Below, piece after piece: positions 1 to 13,921 of a DNA stretch of 64,000 nucleotides. The DNA comes from Minicystis rosea (GTDB taxonomy: Bacteria > Myxococcota_A > Polyangia > Polyangiales > Polyangiaceae), in NCBI GenBank assembly GCA_001931535.1, contig CP016211.1, positions 3,190,501-3,254,500 of the forward strand, read 5' to 3'. A program made the translations under genes and the position numbers. Numbering within the stretch: the first letter of the stretch is position 1; each line of letters opens with the position of its first letter. Under the pieces are notes generated by a model that saw only the letters and a program-made list of their open reading frames with translations, did no database searches and was not told the origin of the DNA.

Positions 1-1
1 G

Positions 2-1867
2 GGCAAGTCACGCTACATCCTAGGGATCTCCGCGTTCTATCACGACAGCGCCGCGGCGTTGATCAAGGACGGAGAGATCGTCGCCGCCGCGCAGGAGGAG
101 CGCTTCACCCGCATCCGTCATGACGAAGCCTTCCCTCGCCTCGCCACCGAATACTGCGTCGCGGAGGCCGGCATCCGCGTCGAAGATCTCGATTACGTCT
201 GCTTCTACGACAAGCCGCTCAAGAAGTTCGATCGCATCCTCGAGACCTACTTCGCCTACGCGCCCTCGGGCTTCCTCTCGTTCAAGCGCGCCATCCCCTT
301 GTGGCTGCGCGAGAAGCTCCACACGCCGCGTCAAATCCGCAAAGGCCTCGACGGGCGTTACCACGGACCGATCGTCTTCACCGATCATCACGAGTCGCAC
401 GCGGCCTCGGCCTTCTTCCCTTCGCCCTACGAGAAGGCGGTGATCCTCACCTCCGACGGCGTCGGCGAGTGGGCCACGACGACGTGGGGCATCGGCGAGG
501 GCAACCGCATCCGCATCGAGCAATCGATCAGCTTCCCGCACAGCATCGGCCTGCTCTACTCGGCCTTCACGTACTTCACGGGGTTCAAGGTCAACTCCGG
601 CGAGTACAAGCTCATGGGCCTCGCGCCGTACGGCGATCCCATCTACGCGGGCGAGATCAAGAAGCACCTCATCGACATCAAGCCGGACGGCTCGTACCGG
701 CTCGACATGGATTACTTCACGTACCCATCCGAGCTCCGGATGACGGGCGACAAGTTCGCGCAGCTCTTCGGCGGCCCCGCGCGCAAGCCCGAGTCGCCCA
801 TCACCAAGCGTGAGATGGATCTCGCCGCCAGCGTGCAGGTCGTGACGGAAGAGGTGATGCTGCTGACCGCGCAACACCTCTACGAGAAGACCAAGATCAA
901 AAACCTCTGCCTCGCGGGCGGCGTCGCGCTCAACTGTGTGGCGAATGGCAAGATCCTCCGCGAGGGCCCGTACCGGAACAACGTCTGGATCCAGCCCGCT
1001 GCGGGTGATGCCGGCGGCGCGCTCGGCTGCGCGCTCTTCGCCTGGTACCAGCTCCTCGAGAACGAGCGGCGCTGCGATGGCCGGGATTTCCAGCGCGGAT
1101 CGCTCCTCGGCCCGCGCTATGACAACGGCGCCATCAAAGCCGCCTGCGACAACGAGGGAGCGCGCTACGAGGTCTTCGGCGAGGAGGCCACCCTCCTCGA
1201 TCGCGTCGCCGCGTTGATGGCCGAAGGCAAGGTCATCGGTTGGTTCCACGGCCGCATGGAGTTCGGCCCGCGCGCGCTGGGCGCGCGCAGCATCATCGGC
1301 GACGCCCGCAATACCGAGATGCAGGCGACGATGAACCTGAAGATCAAGTTCCGCGAGTCCTTCCGGCCCTTCGCGCCGTGCGTCCTCAAGGAGCGGGCCC
1401 ACGAGGTCTTCGACTTCAGCGAGGACGCCGAGAGCCCCTACATGCTCATCGTCGCGCCCGTGCGCGATCGCTACCGGACGCAGCTCTCGGCGGCGCAGGC
1501 GGCGTCGATGAAGGATCCCGATCTCCGGAAGCGCGTGAACGTGATCCGCTCCGAGTTCCCCGCCATCACGCACGTCGACTACTCGGCGCGGCTCCAGACC
1601 GTCGACGAGGCGCGCCACGGCCGATACTACCGGCTGATGAAGGCCTTCGAGCGGAAGACGGGCTCGCCCATCATCGTCAACACGAGCTTCAACGTCCGCG
1701 GCGAGCCCATCGTGAACACGCCCGCGCAGGCGCTCACATGCTTCCTCAACACCGAGATGGATGTGCTCGTGATGGAGGACGTCGTGCTCATCAAAGAGCA
1801 GCAGCCGGCCGCCTTGCGCACGCGCGTCGATCGGCAGAAGCACCTCGCGCAGTTCGCCCTCGACTGA
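2..1867 (+). CDS. Carbamoyltransferase, NodU/CmcH/TobZ family (5' end outside window)
   Basis: The open frame runs from the window edge, so the start codon lies upstream; the first visible residues read GKSRYILGISAFYHDSAAAL, the usual N-terminus of the family. The family transfers a carbamoyl group from carbamoyl phosphate, via carbamoyl-adenylate, to a hydroxyl group on a natural product or surface sugar. The N-terminal Kae1-like domain carries the histidine-rich metal motif TDHHESHAASAF and SDGVGEW. The C-terminal YrdC-like half shows FGPRALGARSIIGD and TSFNVRGEPIVNTP. The length of about 620 residues is normal. The SxtJ-like and DUF5989-like genes follow at 12 and 11 nt, a trio I recognise from other genomes, where its substrate is usually unknown. 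The substrate cannot be read from this sequence. Confidence 0.93.
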   Translation, partial: GKSRYILGISAFYHDSAAALIKDGEIVAAAQEERFTRIRHDEAFPRLATEYCVAEAGIRVEDLDYVCFYDKPLKKFDRILETYFAYAPSGFLSFKRAIPLWLREKLHTPRQIRKGLDGRYHGPIVFTDHHESHAASAFFPSPYEKAVILTSDGVGEWATTTWGIGEGNRIRIEQSISFPHSIGLLYSAFTYFTGFKVNSGEYKLMGLAPYGDPIYAGEIKKHLIDIKPDGSYRLDMDYFTYPSELRMTGDKFAQLFGGPARKPESPITKREMDLAASVQVVTEEVMLLTAQHLYEKTKIKNLCLAGGVALNCVANGKILREGPYRNNVWIQPAAGDAGGALGCALFAWYQLLENERRCDGRDFQRGSLLGPRYDNGAIKAACDNEGARYEVFGEEATLLDRVAALMAEGKVIGWFHGRMEFGPRALGARSIIGDARNTEMQATMNLKIKFRESFRPFAPCVLKERAHEVFDFSEDAESPYMLIVAPVRDRYRTQLSAAQAASMKDPDLRKRVNVIRSEFPAITHVDYSARLQTVDEARHGRYYRLMKAFERKTGSPIIVNTSFNVRGEPIVNTPAQALTCFLNTEMDVLVMEDVVLIKEQQPAALRTRVDRQKHLAQFALD

Positions 1868-1879
1868 CGGTTTGGGACC

Positions 1880-2314
1880 ATGAGCATCTACAAAGAAATC
1901 AAGAAGAACCCTTCGAGACGCGATCTCCTCGAGTTCGGCCTGATCTTCGGCGCGGGCATGGGCATCCTGGGCGCGCTCAACCACTTCGCGGTGCACGTCC
2001 TCTTCTTCACCGGCCGCCCGAGCGTCGCGCCGGCCTTCTGGATCGCGGGCGCAGCCGTCTTCGTGCTCTCGTTGATCCCGCCGATCGGCCGCCTGCTCTA
2101 CATCGCGTGGATGGGGCTCGGCCTCACCATCGGCTTCTTCACCGCGCCGATCGTGATGCTCCTCGTCTACCTCGTGGCCATCGTACCGCTCGGCGTCGCC
2201 TTCAAGCTGATGCGCCGCGACACCATGCGCCGCGGCCTCGATCCCAGCGCCAAGTCGTACTGGGAGGAGTACCCGAAGACCGACGATCCCACGAGCTACG
2301 TCCGGCAGTTCTGA
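1880..2314 (+). CDS. SxtJ-like integral membrane protein
   Basis: The product has 144 residues. After a short basic N-terminus (MSIYKEIKKNPSRRDLLEF) come about four hydrophobic stretches, roughly residues 20-43, 52-72, 76-100 and 98-115. A polar tail ending in SYWEEYPKTDDPTSYVRQF is the typical ending of SxtJ-type proteins. The gene lies 12 nt behind the carbamoyltransferase and 11 nt ahead of the DUF5989-like gene, so the three are almost surely co-transcribed. SxtJ is named from the saxitoxin cluster but is widespread beside carbamoyltransferases. No enzymatic motif is visible; a membrane scaffold or partner role for the carbamoyltransferase is inference. Confidence 0.8.
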   Translation: MSIYKEIKKNPSRRDLLEFGLIFGAGMGILGALNHFAVHVLFFTGRPSVAPAFWIAGAAVFVLSLIPPIGRLLYIAWMGLGLTIGFFTAPIVMLLVYLVAIVPLGVAFKLMRRDTMRRGLDPSAKSYWEEYPKTDDPTSYVRQF

Positions 2315-2325
2315 GGAGATGACCC

Positions 2326-2559
2326 ATGGCGAACGATAACCAAGCCGCTGAAGCGCAAGGCGCGATCGAGCCCAAGGGCAAGAGTCAGTTCGAGCAACGG
2401 GCCACGCAGAACGCCGGGCTCGTGAGCGAGATGCTGGGCTTCCTCGGCAAGAACAAGAAGTGGTGGCTCCTGCCCTTCCTCGTCACGATGCTGCTCTTCG
2501 GCGTCGTGCTGCTGCTCTCCGGCACCGCCGCAGCGCCGTTCATCTACACGTTCTTCTGA
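2326..2559 (+). CDS. DUF5989-like single-pass membrane protein
   Basis: This 77-residue protein has a charged N-terminal extension of about 28 residues, then a core that fits DUF5989: EMLGFLGKNKKWWLLPFL followed by one transmembrane helix and the ending AAPFIYTFF. Family members are usually about 50 residues, so the acidic/basic N-terminal extension is an addition. It is the last gene of the carbamoyltransferase-SxtJ-DUF5989 operon. The upstream sequence TGAGGAGATGACCC supplies a good ribosome binding site. Function is unknown. Confidence 0.8.
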   Translation: MANDNQAAEAQGAIEPKGKSQFEQRATQNAGLVSEMLGFLGKNKKWWLLPFLVTMLLFGVVLLLSGTAAAPFIYTFF

Positions 2560-2632
2560 TCGTCCCCAGCGCGCGCACCATCCGCCTCATCGTGTTCGGC
2601 GCGCGTGTCGGGCGCGACGAACACGGCGGCGC

Positions 2633-3154
2633 TCATGGCGTCACGCTCAGCGGAACCTTCAGCACCGCGCCCGACGGCGCCGGCGGGTACGACGTTGCGC
2701 GCACGGCGTTCACGAGGCAGCCCGCGAGCGTGACGTCGAGGCCGATCTCGTCGTCGAACTTCACGCCGGCGACCTTGCCCGTGGGATCGAGCTTCACGTG
2801 CACCACGAGCTTCCCGGCCATCGTCGCCTCGTTCTTCAACGCGGCGTCGAAGCACTGCACGATCCCCGGCCGCATCGACGGCGCCACCTGCGTCGTCTCC
2901 GCGAGCCCGGTGGCGTGCACCTCGCCGAGATGCACACGCGCGTCCGCCGAAGCTGGCTTGGACGCGGCGGGCACCGTCGCGCTGGGCTTCGGCGGTGCTG
3001 CGGCCGTGACGCTCGCGGTCGGCGCAGAAGGCGCGCGGGCGTTGGACGGCGACGCGTCGATGCTCACGGGCACGGGCGTGCTCGACGCGCAGGCACCGAG
3101 GGTCACGACCAGGATCACGAGCGCCGTGGTTCGCACCAAATGTCTCCTCGTCAC
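2633..3154 (-). CDS. Lipoprotein with TonB/AgmX-like C-terminal domain
   Basis: The 173-residue product starts with a lipoprotein signal (lipobox LGAC, Cys 22), followed by a Pro/Ala/Ser-rich linker to about residue 75. A C-terminal domain of about 90 residues contains IVQCFDAALKNEATMAGKLV, GKVAGVKFDDEIG and LAGCLVNAVRATSYPP. This arrangement (paired cysteines, then a small-residue/Pro motif and a final strand) resembles the AgmX/PglI and TonB-like C-terminal domains common in myxobacterial lipoproteins. The start overlaps the stop of the MlaF-like ATPase gene by 4 nt (ATGA), implying translational coupling. Its role is unknown; an envelope adaptor is plausible. Confidence 0.7.
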   Translation of the reverse strand: MTRRHLVRTTALVILVVTLGACASSTPVPVSIDASPSNARAPSAPTASVTAAAPPKPSATVPAASKPASADARVHLGEVHATGLAETTQVAPSMRPGIVQCFDAALKNEATMAGKLVVHVKLDPTGKVAGVKFDDEIGLDVTLAGCLVNAVRATSYPPAPSGAVLKVPLSVTP

Positions 3155-3972
3155 TCGGCGGCGGTTCGCTTCGCGGCCGCGTCGCCGACGCGCGAGACCT
3201 TGTCGGTGGCCACGCCCGACGCTTCGATGAAATGCCGCGCCTCCTCGTTGTCGCCGTGCGCGAGCTCGTCGGGCCGACCGTGCGCGATGACACGGCCCTG
3301 CACCACGAGGAAGGCCTGATGCGCGATGCGGAAGGTGCTCGCCATGTCGTGGGAGATGACCACGCTGGTCACGCTGAAGCGATCGCGCGTCTCCTCGATG
3401 AGATCGTCGACCATGCGGCTCGTCAGCGGATCGAGGCCGCTCGTGGGCTCGTCGTAGATGAGGATCTCGGGCTCGAGCATGAGCGCGCGCGCGAGGCCCA
3501 CGCGCTTGCGCTGACCGCCGGAGAGCTCGCTCGGCATGCGCTCCTCTTTGTTCTCGAGCCCGAGGAGGTTCAGCATCCCCACCACCTTGTCGCGCATGTC
3601 CTTGCGCGTGAGGTGCTTCCGGTGCTCGCGCAGCGGGAAGGCCACGTTCTCGAACACCGTCAGCGAGTCGAGCAGCGCGGCGTATTGGAAGACCATGCCG
3701 AACTTCTGCCGGACGCGGTTCATCTGGTAGTCGTCGAGCCGGGCCATGTCGGTGCCGTCGACCCAGATGTGCCCGGTCGTCGGCCGCTCGAGCCCGATGA
3801 GCATCCGCAGCAGCGTCGTCTTGCCGGCGCCGGAGCCGCCGATGATGACGGCCGTCTCGCGCCGGCGGAGGTGCATGGTGATGCCGCGGATGACCTGGGT
3901 CTCGCCGAAGGACTTCTTCACGTCATCGACGAAGATGTGGTCCTCGGGCGGAATGTGCGGACGCTCGACCAT
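3151..3972 (-). CDS. ABC transporter ATP-binding protein, MlaF/Ttg2A-like
   Basis: The 273-residue ATPase has Walker A GGSGAGKTT (residues 45-53), Q-loop VFQYAALLDSLTVFENVAFP, signature LSGGQRKR, Walker B EILIYDEP, D-loop SGLD and switch His in VISHD. The FENVAFPL segment and overall sequence fit the MlaF/MKL subgroup, which powers phospholipid or lipid transport between the outer and inner membranes. No MlaE permease or MlaD substrate-binding gene is in the window, so it must act with subunits encoded elsewhere. It is the first gene of a two-gene reverse-strand unit with the lipoprotein that overlaps its stop codon. An alternative reading as another lipid-class importer ATPase is possible. 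Confidence 0.88.
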   Translation of the reverse strand: MVERPHIPPEDHIFVDDVKKSFGETQVIRGITMHLRRRETAVIIGGSGAGKTTLLRMLIGLERPTTGHIWVDGTDMARLDDYQMNRVRQKFGMVFQYAALLDSLTVFENVAFPLREHRKHLTRKDMRDKVVGMLNLLGLENKEERMPSELSGGQRKRVGLARALMLEPEILIYDEPTSGLDPLTSRMVDDLIEETRDRFSVTSVVISHDMASTFRIAHQAFLVVQGRVIAHGRPDELAHGDNEEARHFIEASGVATDKVSRVGDAAAKRTAAE

Positions 3973-4053
3973 CCGCTGGAAAGCCTACCATGCGATCGAA
4001 CCGTACCGTGATGGCTTGACGCCGGCCCCTCGGGCGCGGCAATGCTCTGACCC

Positions 4054-4341
4054 ATGACCGAAGAGATGTTCCGCGCAGTGCTGGATACCGCGGGTGCCAA
4101 GGGCGACAAGGACGGCTTCTCCACCCTCCCCGAGGGCCGGCTGATGACGCTCTACGCCGCGCACAACGGGGTGCCGCTCACAATCGCCAAGGTCGAAGCC
4201 GTGAAGACGAGCCAGAGGACGGCGTGGGCCCGCACCTCGAAGGGCGAGACCTTCGTGGTGAGCCTCGACGATCTCTTCGCGGCCGCCCTCGATCGCGGCA
4301 ACGAGGCGTCGTCCGGTCGCAAGGCCGGCTTCCTGGGCTAG
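4054..4341 (+). CDS. Small conserved-looking protein of unknown function
   Basis: This 95-residue protein shows normal third-position GC bias. It has no signal peptide or membrane segment. The central part (LMTLYAAHNGVPLTIAKVEAVKTSQ) looks like a small folded alpha/beta domain, followed by a segment reading GETFVVSLDDLFAAALD. I do not recognise a family. It is divergent from the MlaF-like gene, 81 nt away, and is followed closely by the acyltransferase gene. There is no clear ribosome binding site ahead of the ATG. Confidence 0.6.
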   Translation: MTEEMFRAVLDTAGAKGDKDGFSTLPEGRLMTLYAAHNGVPLTIAKVEAVKTSQRTAWARTSKGETFVVSLDDLFAAALDRGNEASSGRKAGFLG

Positions 4342-4412
4342 CGCTGGACGTGCCCGTCGCGCGCCTGCACTCACCGCCCCTCCGTCTGGGCGGTGAGCCG
4401 GGCCCCTTCTGG

Positions 4413-5273
4413 ATGCGCTTCACGGCGGCGCTGGTGGCCGCCCTGCCGTGGCGCTCGCTACGTCCGCTCGGCTCCGCGATCGGCCTGTTCGCGGGCTCGG
4501 TGCTGCGGATCCGCCGCCGTCACGTGGAGGCTTCGCTCACCGCCGCGGGGATCGCGCCCGCCGCGGCCATCGCGCGGCGCATGTACGCGTCGCTCGGCGC
4601 CGGCCTGTGCGAGCTGCTCTGGCTCGCGGGCCGGCCGCCTTCGGCGCTCGCCGATCGCTTCGAGATGACCCCGCGTTGCGCCGAAGCGCTGCGAAAGGCG
4701 CGGCGCGATCGCGGCGTGGTGGTGGCCACGGCCCACACGGGCAACTGGGATCTCTCCGCGTGCGCGGCAGCGCGCTGGTTCATGGACGATCCGTCCGCAC
4801 CTGCGCATCGCGCCGCGCTGACGGTGGTCACGAAGCGCCTCTCGTGGCGCGCGCTCGATCGCTATTGGCAGCGCCTGCGCGCCGAGCGCGGCGTCGTGCT
4901 CGTCGATGCCGCCGGCGCCGCCACGGCGGTGCGCGACGCGCTGGCCGATGGCGGCGTGGTGGCGCTGCTCGTGGACCAAGCACCCGAGCGTGCCTCCGGC
5001 GTCGCGACGCTGCCGTTCCTCGGGCGCGCGGCCAAGCACGATCTCGCGCCCGCCCTGCTCGCGGCACGCGCAAAGGTGCCCATCGTGGTGCTGCTCGGTC
5101 ACCGTCGCGACGACGGAATGCACGTGCTCGATTTGGCGGAGTGCATCGAGCCGGAAGATCTGCGCGGGCGCGGCGCGATCGAAGCCGCCACGGCGCGCAT
5201 CTCGAAGGCGCTCGAGACCTTCGTGCGCGCGCACCCCGAGCAGTGGCTGTGGCTGCATCGGCGCTGGAAATGA
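4413..5273 (+). CDS. LpxL/HtrB-like lysophospholipid acyltransferase
   Basis: The product has about 286 residues from ATG 4413; GTG at 4350 in the same frame is the alternative start. The H-X4-D acyltransferase motif is seen as HTGNWD, followed by a hydrophobic substrate segment. DGGVVALLVDQAPERASGVA matches the later conserved region of the lipid A biosynthesis acyltransferase family. The C-terminal HPEQWLWLHRRWK is a family hallmark. The N-terminus has a weak hydrophobic anchor (LVAALPWRSLRPLGSAIGLF). Such enzymes add a secondary acyl chain to lipid A or a related lipid at the inner membrane. The acceptor and acyl donor are not predictable. It converges on the ExbD gene 40 nt away. Confidence 0.85.
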   Translation: MRFTAALVAALPWRSLRPLGSAIGLFAGSVLRIRRRHVEASLTAAGIAPAAAIARRMYASLGAGLCELLWLAGRPPSALADRFEMTPRCAEALRKARRDRGVVVATAHTGNWDLSACAAARWFMDDPSAPAHRAALTVVTKRLSWRALDRYWQRLRAERGVVLVDAAGAATAVRDALADGGVVALLVDQAPERASGVATLPFLGRAAKHDLAPALLAARAKVPIVVLLGHRRDDGMHVLDLAECIEPEDLRGRGAIEAATARISKALETFVRAHPEQWLWLHRRWK

Positions 5274-5313
5274 AGCGATTTCGAGCGCGGCGAAGATGAG
5301 ATGACGACGCCGC

Positions 5314-5865
5314 TCAGCGCGCCACGCCGAGCCGCACGTCCGGGAAGAGCACGCCCGACGCGTCGGCGCGCAACGCATCCATCACGGACACCACCGACGC
5401 ATAGGGCACATCGGGGCTCGCCGTCACCGCGACCTGCGTCTCGCCGGCATAGGCCGAATGAGATCCCTTGAGGCGACGAACGCAGGCCGTGAGCCCGGTG
5501 AGATCGTAGTCGCCCGATACGTTCGGCACCGTGATGCCCGCGCCGAAATCACCGCAGCCCGCCGCGATCGCGCCGCTCGCCGTCTTCAGCGCGACGCCCT
5601 GCGAGGTGATGAGCGCGGTGAGGTTCAAAGCTTCAGGCGGCGTGGGACCAGGTCGCGGGCCGATCGACGCGGCGCTCGTGGGGATCGAAGACGTGAACGT
5701 GACCGCCACCGTGGCGAGCACGAACATCATGATGTTCATGATGATGTCGAGATAAGGAACGATGTTGAGCTCACCGCTCTCCTCGCCGGGCTCGGGCGCG
5801 GCGACGACGGAGAGACGGCGGATCTTCGAACGCTGGGCGGGCGACAGCACCTCGGCCTCGGGCAT
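5314..5865 (-). CDS. ExbD/TolR-family biopolymer transport protein
   Basis: The 183-residue product has a cytoplasmic N-terminus, then one transmembrane helix at about residues 37-58 (LNIVPYLDIIMNIMMFVLAT) containing the conserved Asp of ExbD/TolR proteins. A periplasmic domain ends with SVMDALRADA and a short strand. These proteins form proton-driven complexes with ExbB/TolQ. No ExbB/TolQ gene lies alongside, so the partner is elsewhere. The periplasmic domain has an insertion with two cysteines (AAGCGDFG and LTACVRRLKG) that could form a disulfide. A strong GGAGG ribosome binding site at about 5872-5876 supports the ATG at 5865. Confidence 0.85.
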   Translation of the reverse strand: MPEAEVLSPAQRSKIRRLSVVAAPEPGEESGELNIVPYLDIIMNIMMFVLATVAVTFTSSIPTSAASIGPRPGPTPPEALNLTALITSQGVALKTASGAIAAGCGDFGAGITVPNVSGDYDLTGLTACVRRLKGSHSAYAGETQVAVTASPDVPYASVVSVMDALRADASGVLFPDVRLGVAR

Positions 5866-5956
5866 GATGCACCTCCGGGTCGGCTCGGACCGCGGCGGAG
5901 CCGAGAAGTTCCGGGTGAGATCGCCGAGCGAGGTGCGACGCGGAGCTTCGGCTCGC

Positions 5957-6310
5957 TCAGCGCGCGGAGAGCGCCGCGGCGAGGCGCTGTTCGAGGGACG
6001 CGTCGTCGATGCCGAGGACCTCGGCGACGACGCGCAGGTAGGCGCGCTCCTCGTCGACGATCTTGCCGTCCGCGGCGGCGGCCTCGATGAGCAGGCCCAT
6101 GGCCTCCTGCTGGACGGCGGGCGGAAGCGCGCGCATCTGCACGGCCGCTTCGTCGTGCGAGACGATGGGGAAGATGGCGTCGCGATCGCTGACCCCGAAG
6201 CGCTTCAAGAGGCGCTCGATGAAGGCCTCCTCTTCAGGGGCGAAGTCGTCGTCCGAGACGACGAGGCCGGCGATCAAACGACAAACGTTGTGACGGAGCG
6301 CGGAGTCCAC
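5957..6310 (-). CDS. TerB-like helical protein
   Basis: The product has about 117 residues from GTG 6310; an ATG at 6352 adds 14 residues that look like untranslated leader. The protein is all-helical and acidic. The pattern RLIAGLVVSDDDFAPEEEAFIERLLKRF ... AAADGKIVDEERAYLRVVAEVLGI gives the two D-G/D-x-x-E motifs typical of the TerB/tellurite-resistance fold, a metal-binding helical domain found in envelope-stress proteins. Function beyond fold is unknown. It is divergent from glnD with only about 80 nt between the starts, so the two promoters probably overlap. Confidence 0.65.
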   Translation of the reverse strand: MDSALRHNVCRLIAGLVVSDDDFAPEEEAFIERLLKRFGVSDRDAIFPIVSHDEAAVQMRALPPAVQQEAMGLLIEAAAADGKIVDEERAYLRVVAEVLGIDDASLEQRLAAALSAR

Positions 6311-6390
6311 GGGGCGATCGTATGCGAGCCGGCGGACGGGAGCACCAGGCATTTTGCCGGCGCTGGGTTAGAGTGCCCGGCCGGGATCGC

Positions 6391-9182
6391 ATGAGCCTCC
6401 AAAGCACCGAGCAGAGCCCTCCGCGCTCCATCCAAGACATCCGTGCCGAGCTCGTTCGCCGGCGCACCGAGCTCGCCGCGAGCGTGCCCGGCGAAGGCCG
6501 CTCCGTGGTCATCGACGGCGCGGGCCTCTCGCTCGGTCGCCGCAACGCGCGCATCCTCGACGATCTGCTGCGCTCCTTGTTTCAAGGCCTCGCGAGCGGC
6601 GCGATCCCCCCCGATCCGGAGCGGCCCGTGCCCGCGAGCGCGTGGTCGGAGGTCGCGCTCGCCGGCGTCGGCAGCTACGGGCGCGGCGCGGTGGCGTTGA
6701 AGAGTGATCTCGACGTGCGCATCCTCGTGCCGCGCGATGCGGCGCGCACCGAGGCCCTCGCAGAGGCTTTGCTCTATCCGCTCTGGGACATGGGCGTCGC
6801 GATCGGTCATCAAGTGGTGACCATCGACGACCTCGTGGACGCCGCGCGCGATGATCTCCCGACGGCCACGAGCCTCCTCGATTTCCGCTGGGTCACGGGC
6901 GATCGCGGGCTCGTGGATGCGCTCCGCCGCCGCTGCGACGAGACCGTGTTCGCGCACTCGGAGCTGCCGCGCTTCCTCGGCCGGCTGGAGCAGGAGGTGG
7001 CGCAGCGCCACGGGCGCTTCGGCGGCTCGGTGTACCTGCTCGAGCCCGACGTGAAGAACGGCGAAGGCGGCCTGCGCGATCTCGACGTGGCCCGCTGGGC
7101 GGTGAAGGCCCGCTTCGGTGTGGGCGAGCCGGAGGAGCTCGTGCGCGTGGGCGCGCTCGTCCCCCGCGAGGCCACCGAGATCCTCGACGCGGCCGAGCGG
7201 CTCTGGCGCATCCGCAACCTGCTGCACGCGCACGCCAACCGCCGCAGCGATCGGCTCACCTTCGACGAGCAGGAGGCCATCGCCGAGGTGCTCGGCTACG
7301 GGCAGAACGGCGAGGCCGTCGAGCGGCTCATGAGCGCATACTACCGCGCGGCGCGGACCATTTCGCGATCGCTCGAGATGAGCATCGCGCGCGCGACGCC
7401 GGTGCTCAGCCGGCGCAAGCCGCGCGACGAAGATCTCGGGCAAGGCGTCCGCCTCTTCGACGGCAGCGTGACCATGAGCGGCGAGGACGCGCTCCGCGCC
7501 GATCCCGCGCTCGCGCTCCGGCTCGTGCGCGCGGCCCTCGAGCGCGGCGCCGAGCTGCTCCCGTGGGCGCGCGACGCCATTGCGCGCGCCTGCGACGATC
7601 CCGCTTTCAGCGCGGCGCTCCGGCAGAGCCCGGAGGCGTCGGCGCTCTTCGTCGAGCTCGTGTCGAGCCGCCGCGAGAGCGCGCTCCGCGCCGGATCGGT
7701 GCGCCGCGAGCTGCACGCCACGGGCCTCCTGCTCGCGATGATCCCCGAGTTTTCCCCGGTGGTCGGGCGCGTGCATCACGACACGTACCACGTGTACACC
7801 GTCGACGTGCACTCGGTGGCCGCCGCCGATCGCTTGGCGGAGCTGATCCGCGGCGAGCATGCCGGCGAGTTCCCCGTCGCGTGCCGCGTGGCCGCCGAGC
7901 TCGCGCGGCCGCGCATGCTCTTCTTCGCCACGCTGCTCCACGACGTGGGCAAGGCCATCGGCGGCACGGACCACAGCCAGCGCGGCGCCGACATGGCGCG
8001 CCCCATCCTCGCGCGGCTCGGCTTCCCTCCCGAGGACATCGAGGAGGCCTGCCACCTCGTGCGCAAGCACCTCGTCATGTACCTCGTGGCCACGCGCCGC
8101 GACATCGACGATCCTCTCACCGTCGCCGAGTTCGCGCGCGAGGTGCACGGCCGCGAGGGCCTGCGCGATCTCTACCTCCTCACCGTCGCCGATCTCTCCA
8201 CGACGAGCCCGACCTCGATGACGTCGTGGAAGGCGCGCATGCTCGACGAGCTCTACCTCGCCACCGACGCATCCATCGCCGCGAGCGAGAGCGAAGGCGA
8301 GCGCCGCACGCCGTCGGGCGGCGCGGTGGACTCTGCGGACGCGCGCTGGGCCCGCGCCGCGAAGGAGGTCGCGGACGCGACCGAAGCGATGCCGGCCACG
8401 AGCGACGAAGAGCGCGCCGAGCGCCTCGCGTTCCTGCAGACGTATCTGGGCTCGATGCCCGAGCGCTACGTGCTCGCCAACGTCCCCGCTGCGGTCGCGG
8501 CGCACGCCGAGCTCGCACGCCGTCATCAAGGCAAGATCGTCACCGTCGATCTCGTCCCCAGCCGGCATCCCGAGGCCGCGGAGATCTGCGTCGTCGCCAT
8601 GGATCGGCCCGGCCTCCTCGCGGCCATCACCGCGGCGCTCGCGGCCTCGCGGCTCGAGGTGCACGCGGCGCAAATCCACACGCGGACCATCCCGCCGGCG
8701 AGCCCCGGTGAGGCTGCCGGCGTGCAAGCCGTCGATCTCTTCTGGGTACGCGATCGCGGCGACGGCATCGAAGGCGTGGCGCGGTCGCTCCCCAAGCTGA
8801 CACGCGACATCGGCGCCGTCCTCGCCGGTGAAGTGAGCGCCCCCGACCTCGCCAGGAACCGCGGCGGCGGCGCCGTGCGCGAACGTTCGAGCCCCCGCGT
8901 CAAGATTCAGGTCTCCATCGACGACCGCGCCTCGCCCCGCCACACGGTCATCGAGATCCTCGCCCGCGATCGCCCGGGCCTCTTGTTCGCGCTCTCCGAT
9001 GCGCTCTACCAGCTCGGCCTCTCCATCGCCGTCGCCAAGATCAACACCGAGGGCGCCCGCGTCGCCGACGTCTTCTACGTCAGCGATCGCGAAGGAAAAA
9101 TCCCCCCGGAAAGCGCACGGCCGACGTGCACCGCACCCTCGTCGAGATGCTCGAGCGGCTCGACGCCGAAGGCGCGCGCTGA
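6391..9182 (+). CDS. glnD: [Protein-PII] uridylyltransferase / uridylyl-removing enzyme, 3' frameshift
   Basis: GlnD senses glutamine and modifies PII. In order: nucleotidyltransferase domain with GSYGRGAVALKSDLDVRIL (G-S and D-x-D residues), the GlnE/GlnD linker with LEPDVKNGEGGLRDLDV, an HD domain with LLHDVGKAIGGTDHSQRG, and two ACT domains (CVVAMDRPGLLAAITAAL; ILARDRPGLLFALSDAL). Start ATG 6391 gives the family N-terminus. At T9101-C9107 the frame breaks: the frame as read continues into about 100 unrelated residues to 9414. One extra C in the C6 run at 9102-9107 would give RTADVHRTLVEMLERLDAEG and a stop at 9180-9182, the normal second ACT ending. Either a sequencing deletion or a real C-terminal mutation explains this. 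Confidence 0.88.
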
Positions 9183-9518
9183 GCCCCGGGACCAGACCCG
9201 TATCAGCCTCCCCGCGCGAATCCGGTTTCGCATCCATCCCTCGCACCACGCCCGCCATCGTCGAGGTCGCGACGCATCCCCATGTCGCCGGCGCGTGCTC
9301 TCGGCGGCATTTCGCGCACGCGCATCCCTGCCGGACGGGGGGCTGGGAGCGCGAGTTACCGGCCGCTTCTCGCGTGCTGAGCAGCGATCGCAACGCAGCG
9401 CGCCGTGCGCGTGATCCCGCGCCAGACGAAAAGAGGGGCTTCCCAGGCGGAGCGCGATGTCGGTAACCTGGTCGTGGCGCCTTGCGTACGGGTGACGCAA
9501 ACGCGCGAAGGAGGCTCC
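9183..9518. other. Intergenic region after glnD
   Basis: About 336 nt separate the restored end of glnD from the start of the MopE-like gene. The uncorrected glnD frame runs through it as low-quality sequence to 9414. I see no gene, no convincing terminator and no repeat. A promoter for the MopE-like gene is expected here but no clear -35/-10 pair stands out. Confidence 0.4.
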
Positions 9519-13880
<4,362 letters not shown>

Positions 13881-13921
13881 GCGACCACGAGCGCTCTCGA
13901 CGCGATGAGCGCTGCCCGATC

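Noticed and set aside
6274..9393. 1,039-residue reverse frame opposite glnD
   Set aside because: Shadow of glnD; composition is Arg/Ala/Glu-rich without motifs.
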